A stretch of 64,000 nucleotides of DNA from Autumnicola tepida (lineage in GTDB: Bacteria > Bacteroidota > Bacteroidia > Flavobacteriales > Flavobacteriaceae), in assembly GCF_031846485.1 (NCBI RefSeq), contig NZ_JAVRHQ010000007.1:94903-158902 (forward strand), given 5' to 3'. Shown one piece after another: positions 1 through 10,131 of the stretch (the stretch's first letter is position 1; each line of letters begins with the position of its first letter). Position numbers and translations under genes: made by a program. The notes below the pieces were generated by a model, which was not told the DNA's origin, searched no databases, and was given only the letters and a program-made list of their open reading frames with translations.

Positions 1-777
1 GAAACTTTTGCCGTTCCACAATTATATAATCTTCAGGTTATTAACAGTGACGGAAGCAGGGCAGATTTAATCCCTGAAGTAAATACTTATTATGGAGGAA
101 GAGGAAACGGACATTTAAATCCAAGTGATTATTTTCTTACTCAAATCTGGAATGAAAGTGGTTTTGAAGAGGATATCAGGAATGCGGACCACAACATCAT
201 TCGCGATTTCAAAGTAAATAATCCCGCTTCTGAATATGACGGAAAATGGATTTATGCAGATAATCTCGAGCTTAGAATCAGTAATCCTAACCGGGTTCTT
301 TTTCCTTTAATTGCAAAGGTAACAAGTATGGGAGACCATCCCAAAGAGCTATGGCTGGAAGACCAGACCGTTTTAGGATCCATTATCTCAAGAGGGCCAG
401 ATGCTAATACCACCTATCATGACGACTATGAAATGCGACTTGCGGAAACCTATCTTGTAAGAGCAGAAGCATACCTTGGTAAGGGAGATTTAGAAAATGC
501 GGCTGAAAATATAAATGCGGTTCGTGCTCGCGCTCAGGCTCCGGATGTTCAACCCTCCGAAGTAGATATTGAGTACATATTGGATGAAAGGGCCAGAGAA
601 TTATATGGTGAGGAAAATAGAATGGAAACATTATTAAGACTAGGATTGCTTGTGGAAAGGAATAATAGATATAATGAACAGTTCGATTTCTATGATTATC
701 AAAACCTTTGGCCAATTCCTTTCAGTGAAATTGAAAAAAATACTGGGGCTGAATTGGAACAAAATCCAGGGTATTAA
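1..777 (+). CDS. SusD-family outer-membrane glycan-binding lipoprotein, C-terminal part
   Basis: The reading frame is open from the first base, so this is the last 258 residues of a gene whose start lies left of the window. SusD proteins sit on the outer surface of the outer membrane, bind the target glycan and cap the SusC TonB-dependent transporter. The end is diagnostic: a TPR-like helix (RLAETYLVRAEAYL), an ILDERAREL segment and the terminal LWPIP...ELEQNPGY typical of the family. It is closely similar to the C-terminus of the SusD at 52600-54261, including a DIRNADHN segment, so both probably serve related loci. The cognate SusC should lie just upstream. It heads the + strand series of glycan-degrading genes that runs to 26870. 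Confidence 0.93.
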   Translation, partial: ETFAVPQLYNLQVINSDGSRADLIPEVNTYYGGRGNGHLNPSDYFLTQIWNESGFEEDIRNADHNIIRDFKVNNPASEYDGKWIYADNLELRISNPNRVLFPLIAKVTSMGDHPKELWLEDQTVLGSIISRGPDANTTYHDDYEMRLAETYLVRAEAYLGKGDLENAAENINAVRARAQAPDVQPSEVDIEYILDERARELYGEENRMETLLRLGLLVERNNRYNEQFDFYDYQNLWPIPFSEIEKNTGAELEQNPGY

Positions 778-861
778 TTGGTCTTCGACTTATCGATAAA
801 TTGTTCTTCAGTAAAAGGTCTAAGAGAAGAACGAATAGTACTAAATGAAAATTAAAAGGTG

Positions 862-2928
862 ATGAGTAATTCAGATAATAAATCAACATTTACAGGAAAC
901 AATAGACGGGATTTTTTAAAAAAAACAGGTTTGTTAGCTGCAGGTGGGGGGTTAGGAGGCATAATGACTAGTCCTCTTTATGCTAAGGAAAATGCTTCAG
1001 TAATCAGCAGTGAACAACCGATATTTTATTGTGATACGGTTGGGGAGGAAGCCAATGCGGTTCTTTCGTATTGGGAGTCACTGTTTTTTCGATGCTACCA
1101 GGGGATTGTCAATAGAGATTCGGCAAAGGTTTATTTCAATAAATATGAAAAGAGAACCTTTCTGAACTGGTATAAAAACTATGATCATTTGAATTTTAAG
1201 GAATTTAGTGATCCATATGCATTGGTGACCGAATTGGGTTTTGATAAAGTAAAGGGATATGTATTAATAGATACTAATGCTCCTGATACTGTAAATATTG
1301 CCGCAAATTATGCAAGTTTAGAGGATCTCATTCCAATTACAGAAGAATTACTGGCAGATGAACGTCTTCCAGACCTGAAAGTTATCTATGATTTGCGTAA
1401 ACCCATACAAGGAGTAAATTTTCAAAAAATGAGCAGGCTGGAAGCAAACCAGTGGATTTTTGAGAATCAATGGCCGAATGCCACCCGTGATCTTGTATCT
1501 ATTACAAGTGCTCCTTCCTACAACAATAATAAAGCTGAAACTACTTTTTATTCCTCGAATAGTTCCCGGGATTATCCTGTAGCAGAAAAAGCTCTGTTTT
1601 TTGATCTTTCCAGTAATCCGTCACATCCGGAGGAATACGACCTGAAGGATAAAATTTTAGCTGAAATGAGCCCTCATACAATTGTATGGGGGTGGCATGT
1701 AGATCGTGATTCGGAACACCAGCATATCGGGCAACTCTCAAAACACGGTAAAATAGCCGTTGGAGGAGCTAATATAGCCCCAAACTTCTCCTTCCACAGC
1801 CGTGTAAAGATTCCAAAGGGTGTAGAAAACTTTAAGAATTTTAATAGAAAAAAGAAAATTGTAAAGGATGTGGAAGATAAGATCTATCTAACCTTTGCCA
1901 TGTCAGACGGAGATTCTCTTAATCATATTATGAGGAATGCACATGGAAATCAATGGCTTGCAGAGGACCGGGGTGCAATCCCATTTAACTGGGAAATGCA
2001 GATGAAACTTGCTGATATTGGACCCGCAATCCTTGATTATTTTCAAGCCACGGCGACTGAAAATGACTACTTTATAGCGTCGGCTTCTGGCATTGGATAT
2101 ACTTTTCCCAGCTACATGCCGATAGATAAATTAAGGTCCCATCTTTATGCCACTAAACCATATTTGCGAAAGACCGGTATGAACTCCATGGTAGTGCTTA
2201 ATAGTTATGGAGCAGTATCCACTGAGAAGAGAGAGGCATATAATGAAGCTTTAGGAGAAGATATTACCGGTGTAATGCAAGGATACACCCGTGCGCCGGG
2301 AACTCAGCATCTTTATGGCCAGGATTCTGGAGAAGATTCAGTTGATGATTATATGGTATGGATGTCCACAGCATTGCCTATAGCACATACAGATACTGTA
2401 GATGAAATTGAGGAGTATTTGAACCTTTTAGCCAAAAGACGTACTGAACGTCCTCTATTTGTACCTATTCACCTGCCAAGAAGTTATTTTTACTATTCTG
2501 AACTGGTAGATTTAATGAAGCGTCTAGACAGCGACACTTTTGAAGCTGTGGATGGAAGTTCCTTCAATGCCAAATTTGCAAATTCACATTCCAAAAAGGT
2601 GGGACTAAATCTTCCTGAATTTTTTATTCCGGATCCTGTGGAACTCAAAAACGGCCGTCTTAATAAAATGTTTGCCAAATTTAAAAATTTCAGTGGAGAA
2701 GAAGCTGAAGTTAAATTACAAGCCAGATTAACATGTGATGCCTGGGATGATCCTGTCACTTCCACACAAAACCTTACACTGGATAAAAAGGAGGAAACAG
2801 AAATAGGATTCTCTTTAAGTCTTCGTAGAAGGGACGGTGAGGGAAAAGGTCAGTTAGAATATCTAATGAATGATGAATCTATAGCTAAAGTACCTGTGAC
2901 TTTTATCAATCCTAAGGTTAAGAGATAA
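862..2928 (+). CDS. GxGYxYP-type putative glycoside hydrolase, Tat-exported
   Basis: A 688-residue protein with a twin-arginine signal (NRRDFLKKTG followed by a Gly/Ala-rich hydrophobic stretch), so it should be exported folded. About residues 410-420 read SGIGYTFPSYMP, matching the signature that names the GxGYxYP putative glycoside hydrolase family. The N-terminal half fits the family's N-terminal domain. The enzymatic activity of this family is poorly known, so the substrate is not assigned. A GTG precedes the ATG directly (859-861); I chose the ATG at 862 because an AAAAGG-like purine stretch lies just upstream. It follows susD by 84 bp and is probably co-transcribed with it. Confidence 0.82.
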   Translation: MSNSDNKSTFTGNNRRDFLKKTGLLAAGGGLGGIMTSPLYAKENASVISSEQPIFYCDTVGEEANAVLSYWESLFFRCYQGIVNRDSAKVYFNKYEKRTFLNWYKNYDHLNFKEFSDPYALVTELGFDKVKGYVLIDTNAPDTVNIAANYASLEDLIPITEELLADERLPDLKVIYDLRKPIQGVNFQKMSRLEANQWIFENQWPNATRDLVSITSAPSYNNNKAETTFYSSNSSRDYPVAEKALFFDLSSNPSHPEEYDLKDKILAEMSPHTIVWGWHVDRDSEHQHIGQLSKHGKIAVGGANIAPNFSFHSRVKIPKGVENFKNFNRKKKIVKDVEDKIYLTFAMSDGDSLNHIMRNAHGNQWLAEDRGAIPFNWEMQMKLADIGPAILDYFQATATENDYFIASASGIGYTFPSYMPIDKLRSHLYATKPYLRKTGMNSMVVLNSYGAVSTEKREAYNEALGEDITGVMQGYTRAPGTQHLYGQDSGEDSVDDYMVWMSTALPIAHTDTVDEIEEYLNLLAKRRTERPLFVPIHLPRSYFYYSELVDLMKRLDSDTFEAVDGSSFNAKFANSHSKKVGLNLPEFFIPDPVELKNGRLNKMFAKFKNFSGEEAEVKLQARLTCDAWDDPVTSTQNLTLDKKEETEIGFSLSLRRRDGEGKGQLEYLMNDESIAKVPVTFINPKVKR

Positions 2929-3098
2929 GGTTGAGAAATTTTAAGCTACGGGCTGGGTTAATGGAAATTCAAAATCGAAAAATAAATTCAACCACAAGTT
3001 CCTTGCCCTAAGTTTGCTTTTTTAGTTAAACTAAGCATTTCCTGAATGTCTGTGGCGGGAATTAAAGTTGATGCCAAGCACATTTTAAATTAAAAAAA

Positions 3099-5252
3099 AT
3101 GAAACATACTATCAATGTAATTCAGTATACATGGAAAATTAATTACTCTTCCCTTATGATTCTATTCATAGGTTCTTTTTTAATTTCTTGTGGTGAAAAA
3201 AAAGTAGAATCTACAGATGAAGAGAATGCAGAAGATTCTACACGCTTAGATAAATTACAAATTCTTCAAAGCGATCAGGTGCCGGCAGCTTACTTTTTTC
3301 GTGATGCCGAGCAGATTGGTCGCCAGCCATCCACAAGCTGGGAAGAATGGTATCCTGCCTTTAGCAGTTTGATGGGCATTGAAGGAAAGGCTCTTAAAGA
3401 AGAAGTTACAGTGGGTGATTTCGAGCAGTTACGGGATTATTTCGATAGATTAAAAGAATTACATCCTAACCAGGCAGAACTTATCCATCTTTGTGGTAGA
3501 GGAAGGGATCCCCATTTGGAGAGAGAACCTTTTTTTGCAGGACACTGGGCCTATTATGTAGGGGCAACGATTAAAGAAGATGTGCCTGCTGAAAATGGTG
3601 TTATGGAAATCGAAGTTTCCGATGTGGACCTGTTCAAACTAAATGTTGGTCCCAAAGGAAGGGAAGCGAACGAAGATATAGGTCTATGCAGATTAGATGC
3701 TAACGGAGAACCCGATTGGAGTTATAGTGAACAGGTCAAACTACTGGATATCGATTATGATAAAGGAACAATTAAAGTGGAACGGGGTAGCTATGGAACG
3801 GAACCTTTGTCGTTCGATGCTGGCAAAGCATATGCCGCGGCTCACGTTTACGAGGGTCCGGGTGGTGCAATATCTAATAATCTCAGATGGTATTATAATT
3901 ATTCCACTTTAGGTCCACGTGATGAAAAGGGTAAACAGGCCGGTGAGGTTTTTGCCCAGCAAATTGCTGACTGGTTTGCTAAGGGAGGACTTCTGGAACA
4001 TTTTGATGGTGTAGAATTTGACGTGCTTCATCATGTGCCGGTAGCAAAATCTGAAGGCCGTGGAATGGATCTAAATGCCGATGGTAAACCCGATGGTGGA
4101 GTGTTTAATGGTAAGCAGACTTATGGTATAGGAGCTATCAATTTTCTGATAGAACTTCGTAGATTATTAGGTGAAGATCGGCTTATTATGGCAGATAATG
4201 ATAAGTGGTTTCACCAAAGATCGGTTGGAATCCTCAATGGAACAGAACATGAAAAATTCCCTACTGGTGGGGACGAAGATGATTTTAATGATTGGGGTGG
4301 AGGAATTAATCGCCTGCTATTCTGGAAAGAAAATTCAAGAGAACCAGTTTTTAACTATATAAAATCAAAACCCAGTGATAAGCGTATGGCTGATATCAGG
4401 TTGGCTTTTGCAGCCGCGGTCATATGTGATGCAGGCATCTCCATGACCATTCCTGGAGGAAGAACAGAACTCGGAGAAGATGTTTTTGTTTGGGATGAGC
4501 TTCGTAAAGGGCAGGAGAAAGAGTTGGGCTGGTTAGGGAAAGCTATAGGTCCTATTAAACGGCTTGCAACCGAGAAACCTAATCTTCTGTCTGGATCGGA
4601 GCTGGGTCAAAAAATTACCTCACCAAATAGCTCGATCAAGTTGGAGGACGGTGTAATTACCCTGAGCAAGAAAAAAGATGGACAGGGATATTTAAAATTT
4701 GAGATAAAGGATGTTGATATTGAAGGGCAAGATCTTTATTTAACCGCTACCGTTAGTGGTGAGACTATGGCTGGATACCCTAAGGAAACTGCCCGGCTTA
4801 TGCATGTGGAAGTTTCGGGAGAAATACAGGCTTCAGATGAGGATAACTTTATGAAAAACATTACGCTTATTCAGGATATGCAGTTTGAAAGAATATTAGA
4901 GAATATGGCTTTAATTCATGAAAAGCCATTTGACGCGGGATTTTATTATCGGGAATTCGATAATTCTGCCAGTATAACATTCAATTTTGAGGGAGATGAA
5001 CCGGTCACCGTTTCAAATCTGGCAGTATATGCCGCCCCAGATGTGATGGTGCGCAAATTTGAAGGCGGAATGGTTATCGCAAATCCTTCTGCACATGAAG
5101 TCGAAGTAGATGTAAATAAAGTATGGCCTGGGGAAAATTTTAGAAAATTGAAAGGAACTTTAGATCAGGCACCGGATGTTAATAATGGTGAAGAAGTGGA
5201 TGGAAAGGTAAAGATTGGAAAACTGGATGCAATTTTTCTGGTGCGTATTTAG
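3099..5252 (+). CDS. Large lipoprotein of unknown function, possible TIM-barrel glycosidase
   Basis: A 717-residue protein with a signal peptide ending in a lipobox (SFLISC), so it is lipid-anchored and probably surface or periplasmic. I do not recognise a named family. A central segment (about residues 290-400) contains HFDGVEFDV, LNADGKPDGG and LIMADNDKW. These alternating hydrophobic strands ending in acidic residues resemble the beta-strand ends of a glycoside-hydrolase TIM barrel. The last 200 residues look like beta-sandwich modules. Its position between a GxGYxYP protein and a GH38 mannosidase supports a role in glycan breakdown. A function beyond that is not supported. The 170 bp upstream show no clear terminator, so it may share the susD transcript. 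Confidence 0.75.
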   Translation: MKHTINVIQYTWKINYSSLMILFIGSFLISCGEKKVESTDEENAEDSTRLDKLQILQSDQVPAAYFFRDAEQIGRQPSTSWEEWYPAFSSLMGIEGKALKEEVTVGDFEQLRDYFDRLKELHPNQAELIHLCGRGRDPHLEREPFFAGHWAYYVGATIKEDVPAENGVMEIEVSDVDLFKLNVGPKGREANEDIGLCRLDANGEPDWSYSEQVKLLDIDYDKGTIKVERGSYGTEPLSFDAGKAYAAAHVYEGPGGAISNNLRWYYNYSTLGPRDEKGKQAGEVFAQQIADWFAKGGLLEHFDGVEFDVLHHVPVAKSEGRGMDLNADGKPDGGVFNGKQTYGIGAINFLIELRRLLGEDRLIMADNDKWFHQRSVGILNGTEHEKFPTGGDEDDFNDWGGGINRLLFWKENSREPVFNYIKSKPSDKRMADIRLAFAAAVICDAGISMTIPGGRTELGEDVFVWDELRKGQEKELGWLGKAIGPIKRLATEKPNLLSGSELGQKITSPNSSIKLEDGVITLSKKKDGQGYLKFEIKDVDIEGQDLYLTATVSGETMAGYPKETARLMHVEVSGEIQASDEDNFMKNITLIQDMQFERILENMALIHEKPFDAGFYYREFDNSASITFNFEGDEPVTVSNLAVYAAPDVMVRKFEGGMVIANPSAHEVEVDVNKVWPGENFRKLKGTLDQAPDVNNGEEVDGKVKIGKLDAIFLVRI

Positions 5253-5365
5253 GTCTAAATTGTCTCATACGGCAGCAGAAATACTAGTGCTACAATGACA
5301 TAATTTTCCATATCTAATAAAAACAATAAAAAGTAAAATTTTTCTGATTGAAAAGTTGTGTTAAA

Positions 5366-8300
5366 ATGAATAAGAATATGAGAAATAGAATGTTTTGGGT
5401 CCTTATATTTTTACCGTTGGGTTTAATAGCTCAATCTGCCGATAAATCAAAGGATGAAACTTCTAAAGGTTACGATATAACAGAAGATAAAGTTTTATAT
5501 ACCATAGGATATTCTCATTTGGATACCGAATGGCGCTGGACCTATAAAAACTCGATCAATGAATTTATAAAAAATACAATGGACGAGAATTTTTATCTTT
5601 TTGAAAAATACCCGGAGTACACATTTAATTTCACCGGCTCAAGGCGGTATAAAATGATGAAGGAGTATTATCCGGAAAGGTTTGAAAAGGTAAAAAAATA
5701 TGTAGATGAAGGGCGATGGTTTATATCCGGTTCTTCTGTGGATGAATCGGAAGTAACTGTTTCTTCTTCTGAATCTGTTATTCGCCACGTATTATATGGT
5801 AATAATTTTTTTCAAAAAGAGTTTGGAAAAACCAGTAAGGATTACATGTTGCCAGACTGCTTTGGCTTTGTTGCGAGTCTTCCTTCAGCTATCAATCATA
5901 CAGGTTTAATTGGATTTTCTACTCAAAAGCTTACGTGGGGGTCTGCTGTAGGTATTCCTTTTAATATTGGCGTATGGAAAGGGCCGGATGGAAAAGGAAT
6001 TGTTTCTGTCCTCAATGCAACGAAATATACAGGAGGTGTTGAAAATCGGCTTGATAACAGTAAGGAATTTTATGATCGTCTTGAGGAAAATTACAACCGC
6101 TCAGGCTATGGTTTTGACTTTCGGTATTATGGTATTGGAGATCAGGGAGGTGCTCCCAGGGAAAACGATGTGCGTAATGCTATTGAAAGTTTAGATAACC
6201 CAGACGGTAAGATGAAGGTAGTTTTAGCTTCTTCAGACCAGATGTTCAAAGATATAACTCCTGAAATTAGAGAAAAGCTTCCTACTTATCAGGGTGATTT
6301 GTTACTCACAGAGCATAGTGCGGGAACACTTACTTCGCAGGCTTTTATGAAGCGAATGAACAGAAAGAACGAAAACCTGGCTCAATCTGCGGAACAAATG
6401 TCGTCTTTGGCAACCCTGCTTACAGGAGCAGAATATCCTCAGGACAAAATTAATAATTCCTGGGAGCTGGTTTTAGGTAGCCAAATGCACGATATACTGC
6501 CTGGAACTGCTATTCCTGAAGCTTATGAACTTGCCTGGAATGATGAATTCATAGCTAATAAAGGATTTGAAGAACCATTAAAAAATGCTTTAAGTATTAT
6601 TTCCTCCCAGTTAAATACTAATGTACAGGGGAGGTCTGTTTCGGTTTATAACCCCGTAGCATTTGATAGGGAAGATGTGGTGACTGCGGAATTGGAATTC
6701 GAGAAAATGCCACAAAACATTCAAGTATTCGATAAAAATCAAAATGAATTGCCTTCCCAGGTTATTTCTAAAGAAGGAAAAAAGCTAAAAATTATTTTTC
6801 TAGCTCAGGTTCCTTCTGTTGGGGTTTCCGTTTTTGATGTGCGAAGTTCAGATAAAAGTTATCGCCGTGCCAGCCAGGAGTTACAGGTAACTGAAAATTC
6901 CCTGGAAAACAGAAATTATAAAGTTGTTTTTGACAAAAACGGTGATATTACTAGTATATATGATAAAAATCTCCAGAAGGAACTTTTGTTAAAGCCGGCA
7001 AGGCTAGAATTTTTGTTTGAGAAACCTTCCCGTTGGCCTGCCTGGAATATGGACTGGGAAGATCGTCAAAATTCTCCTATCGATTTTTTGGATAGCGATG
7101 CGGAAATCAAAATTGTTGAACAAGGTCCAGTACGGGTTGCGTTGGAAATAATCAGGCAAAAGCGAAATTCAAAAATTACTCAGGTAATCAGCCTTTCTGC
7201 CGGAAATCCCGGTAATAGAATTGAATTTGATAATAAGCTCAACTGGCAATCTAAAGAGGTAAGCTTAAAGGCATCTTTTCCTTTTTCAGCTGAAAATGAA
7301 AAAGCGACATACAATCTTGGTGTGGGTGCCGTGGAAAGGGAAAATAATGATCCTAAAAAATACGAAGTGCCTTCTAAAGGATGGTTTGATCTCACAGATA
7401 AATCCGGAGAATATGGAATTTCAATTCTACAGGATTCTAAATTTGGTTCTGATAAACCTGATGATAATACCCTAAGATTAACTTTATTGTATACTCCCGG
7501 AATTGATGATGGAAGGTTCTGGCATCAGGCCACTCAGGATTGGGGTATCCATGATATAAGATTTGCCCTTCATCCTCATCGTAATGTTGTGCAAAAAAGC
7601 GAAACGGCTAAACAAGCTGAGTTTTTTGAAAAGCCACTTATTGCTTATGAAACTCCCCAGCATAAAGGAGTTATGGGAAAAGAACTGTCTTTAATAAGTT
7701 TTGATTCGGAAGCATTGGGTTTAATGGCTTTCAAAAAGGCAGAAAATAGTGATTATTTTATCGTTCGGGTGAATGAGTTAAAGGGAGAAGATCAAAAGGA
7801 TGTAACGATGAGATTTGCCGCTCCTATCGAAGCTGCTTATGAAGTGAATGGTCAAGAACAAAAGATAGGTGATCTTAATTTTTCAGGAAAAACTGCCAGT
7901 TTCGATATGGGTTATTTTGGGATAAAAAGTTTTGCAGTAAAATTTAAATCAGCTTCCTTTTCTAAAATGTATCAGAAGCCGGTGGAACTTCCCTTTAATG
8001 AGGATATTGTAACCTTTGATGATCATCGTTTAGATGCTAATAGCATTGATAATAACACGAAGGATATGTTTATGTATTCCATGAGAAGTTATCCGGCTGA
8101 ACTTTTTCCTGAAACTATCACCAGTGAGGGAATTATGTTTGAAATGGGAGATAAACAAGACCGTAAGATGAATGTGGTAGGTTGTAAAGGTCAAAAGATA
8201 CAGCTTCCAAAAGGCAATTATGATAAACTTTATCTATTAGCTGCAGCTACCGAAGATGTTACGGATTCATTTTACCTTGATGAGAAGAAAGAAGAATTGT

Positions 8301-8662
8301 CTATCCAGAAATGGACAGGTTTTATAGGTCAGTTTTATGACAGGGAATTCAATGAAGACGAAACAGAGGTTCTAAAAATGAATGATCCTTATTTTAAGAA
8401 GAGCAACATAGCCTGGTTCTCTTCGCATCATCATGACGATTATCCCTCAAGAAATGTAGCCTACGAATATGCCTATATTTTTAAATATGCCATCGATATT
8501 CCTAAGGGAGCTACTTCTATACAGTTGCCTGATAATGATAAAATTAAAGTTTTTGCTATTACGGCAGCACCAAAGGAGGGAGACGATGTTGAGTTTCTTC
8601 AGCCTCTCACTGAAGATTTTTCCGATAATGAAGAATATCGATTAATAGAGGGATCACATTAA
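5366..8662 (+). CDS. GH38 alpha-mannosidase, secreted
   Basis: A 1098-residue protein, within the usual GH38 size of about 1000-1100. It has an N-terminal signal peptide (cleavage near GLIAQ). The zinc-binding start of the catalytic domain is seen as HLDTEW (residues 51-56). LPDCFGF around residues 162-168 carries the expected Asp nucleophile (about D164). The middle and C-terminal halves fit the GH38 helical and beta-sandwich domains. GH38 enzymes are retaining, zinc-dependent alpha-mannosidases that cleave alpha-1,2/1,3/1,6 linkages. I placed the start at ATG 5366 rather than the upstream TTG at 5348 because the signal peptide begins there. With the GH92 genes downstream it points to an alpha-mannose-containing substrate. 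Confidence 0.93.
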   Translation: MNKNMRNRMFWVLIFLPLGLIAQSADKSKDETSKGYDITEDKVLYTIGYSHLDTEWRWTYKNSINEFIKNTMDENFYLFEKYPEYTFNFTGSRRYKMMKEYYPERFEKVKKYVDEGRWFISGSSVDESEVTVSSSESVIRHVLYGNNFFQKEFGKTSKDYMLPDCFGFVASLPSAINHTGLIGFSTQKLTWGSAVGIPFNIGVWKGPDGKGIVSVLNATKYTGGVENRLDNSKEFYDRLEENYNRSGYGFDFRYYGIGDQGGAPRENDVRNAIESLDNPDGKMKVVLASSDQMFKDITPEIREKLPTYQGDLLLTEHSAGTLTSQAFMKRMNRKNENLAQSAEQMSSLATLLTGAEYPQDKINNSWELVLGSQMHDILPGTAIPEAYELAWNDEFIANKGFEEPLKNALSIISSQLNTNVQGRSVSVYNPVAFDREDVVTAELEFEKMPQNIQVFDKNQNELPSQVISKEGKKLKIIFLAQVPSVGVSVFDVRSSDKSYRRASQELQVTENSLENRNYKVVFDKNGDITSIYDKNLQKELLLKPARLEFLFEKPSRWPAWNMDWEDRQNSPIDFLDSDAEIKIVEQGPVRVALEIIRQKRNSKITQVISLSAGNPGNRIEFDNKLNWQSKEVSLKASFPFSAENEKATYNLGVGAVERENNDPKKYEVPSKGWFDLTDKSGEYGISILQDSKFGSDKPDDNTLRLTLLYTPGIDDGRFWHQATQDWGIHDIRFALHPHRNVVQKSETAKQAEFFEKPLIAYETPQHKGVMGKELSLISFDSEALGLMAFKKAENSDYFIVRVNELKGEDQKDVTMRFAAPIEAAYEVNGQEQKIGDLNFSGKTASFDMGYFGIKSFAVKFKSASFSKMYQKPVELPFNEDIVTFDDHRLDANSIDNNTKDMFMYSMRSYPAELFPETITSEGIMFEMGDKQDRKMNVVGCKGQKIQLPKGNYDKLYLLAAATEDVTDSFYLDEKKEELSIQKWTGFIGQFYDREFNEDETEVLKMNDPYFKKSNIAWFSSHHHDDYPSRNVAYEYAYIFKYAIDIPKGATSIQLPDNDKIKVFAITAAPKEGDDVEFLQPLTEDFSDNEEYRLIEGSH

Positions 8663-8752
8663 GAACAGAACGAATATTTTATTGAAAAATATGATTATTG
8701 AAAATATCAAAATTGAACTAATAGATTTTCCAGCAGAGCAGAAAAATGATTT

Positions 8753-10093
8753 ATGAAAAACAACGGTACTTCTAATAATAAAATTTTCTTATGGTCTATT
8801 GCCGCTGCCCTGGCAGGTTTTCTTTTTGGTTTTGATACGGTAGTTATTTCCGGTGCCGATCAGCAATTACAGGAATTATGGAATACCTCAGATGCTTTTC
8901 ATGGTTCGGTGGTGATGGCAATGGCCTTATGGGGTACTGTTTTAGGAGCGGTAACGGGAAGTATTCCTACTAATAAACTGGGAAGAAAGAAGAGTTTGGT
9001 TTTAATAGGCATTCTTTATTTCTGTTCGGCATTAGGATCGGCTTTGGCTAATGATCCCTGGACCTTTGCAATCTTTAGATTTATTGGTGGCATAGGAGTA
9101 GGAGTTTCTACTATAGCAGCACCAGCATATGTTTCTGAGATTGCCCCGGCAAAAGACAGGGGTCGCCTGGTTTCATTGTATCAGTTTAATATTGTTCTAG
9201 GAATTCTTATTGCTTTTCTGTCCAATTACCTGCTGAGAGATACCGGAAATGAACCCTGGAGATGGATGTTAGGAGTAGAAGCCATCCCTGCTTTTATTTA
9301 TGCCTTGTTGGTGTTTACCATTCCTGAAAGTCCACGCTGGCTCATTTCAAAAGGTCAAATCCAAAAAGCAAAAGCGACATTAAAAATTATCAATGCAGAT
9401 GCTGATATACAGGAAAAAATTGGGGAGATAGAAAAACAGTCTGAAACCCAGAGGAGCGGTGAAAATATATTCATGAAAAAATACCGTTTTCCCCTTTTAC
9501 TGGCATTTCTTATTGCCTTTTTTAATCAGCTCTCGGGAATCAATGCTTTTCTGTATTATGCTCCCAGAATTTTTGAAGAAGCCGGTCTGGGTGAAAGTAC
9601 CGCTTTGCTAAGCAGTATTGGAATTGGCTTGGTCAATCTTGTTTTTACGTTATTTGGGGTATTCCTTATTGACAGGATAGGAAGGAAAAAATTGATGTAT
9701 ATAGGCTCTATTGGTTATATAATCTCCTTATCCCTGGTGGCAGCAGCTTTTTTCCTGGATTGGGGAGGCTATTTTGTTCCGATATTTTTATTCATATTCA
9801 TTGCATCTCATGCCATAGGCCAGGGCGCAGTAATCTGGGTATTTATTTCAGAAATATTTCCAAATCATATAAGGGCATCCGGCCAGGCTTTCGGTTCTTC
9901 TACACACTGGCTTCTTGCGGCAATCATACCTTCTTTGGTACCTTATCTCTTTTCGACAATAGGTGCGGGAACCGTTTTCGCCATTTTCGCGTTTATGATG
10001 GTTCTGCAATTAATGTTCGTCATATTTATGATGCCTGAAACCAAGGGAATCCCTCTGGAAAAATTAAGTGAAAAGATATATAATCGTTTATGA
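8753..10093 (+). CDS. MFS sugar porter (sugar:H+ symporter family)
   Basis: A 446-residue protein with about twelve hydrophobic segments. Signature motifs of the sugar porter family are all present: GFDTVVISGA in TM1, LGRKKSL and DRIGRKKLM in the 2-3 and 8-9 loops, PESPRWL after TM6, QLSGINAFLYYAP in TM7 and PETKG near the end. These proteins import monosaccharides across the inner membrane by proton symport. In this locus it would carry the sugar released by the mannosidases into the cytoplasm; mannose is an inference from context only. The stop codon overlaps a possible upstream start of the following sulfatase, indicating tight coupling. Confidence 0.92.
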   Translation: MKNNGTSNNKIFLWSIAAALAGFLFGFDTVVISGADQQLQELWNTSDAFHGSVVMAMALWGTVLGAVTGSIPTNKLGRKKSLVLIGILYFCSALGSALANDPWTFAIFRFIGGIGVGVSTIAAPAYVSEIAPAKDRGRLVSLYQFNIVLGILIAFLSNYLLRDTGNEPWRWMLGVEAIPAFIYALLVFTIPESPRWLISKGQIQKAKATLKIINADADIQEKIGEIEKQSETQRSGENIFMKKYRFPLLLAFLIAFFNQLSGINAFLYYAPRIFEEAGLGESTALLSSIGIGLVNLVFTLFGVFLIDRIGRKKLMYIGSIGYIISLSLVAAAFFLDWGGYFVPIFLFIFIASHAIGQGAVIWVFISEIFPNHIRASGQAFGSSTHWLLAAIIPSLVPYLFSTIGAGTVFAIFAFMMVLQLMFVIFMMPETKGIPLEKLSEKIYNRL

Positions 10094-10131
10094 TTTTTCA
10101 ATTCATTTTAAATGTTCAAGAACTTAAGCGT

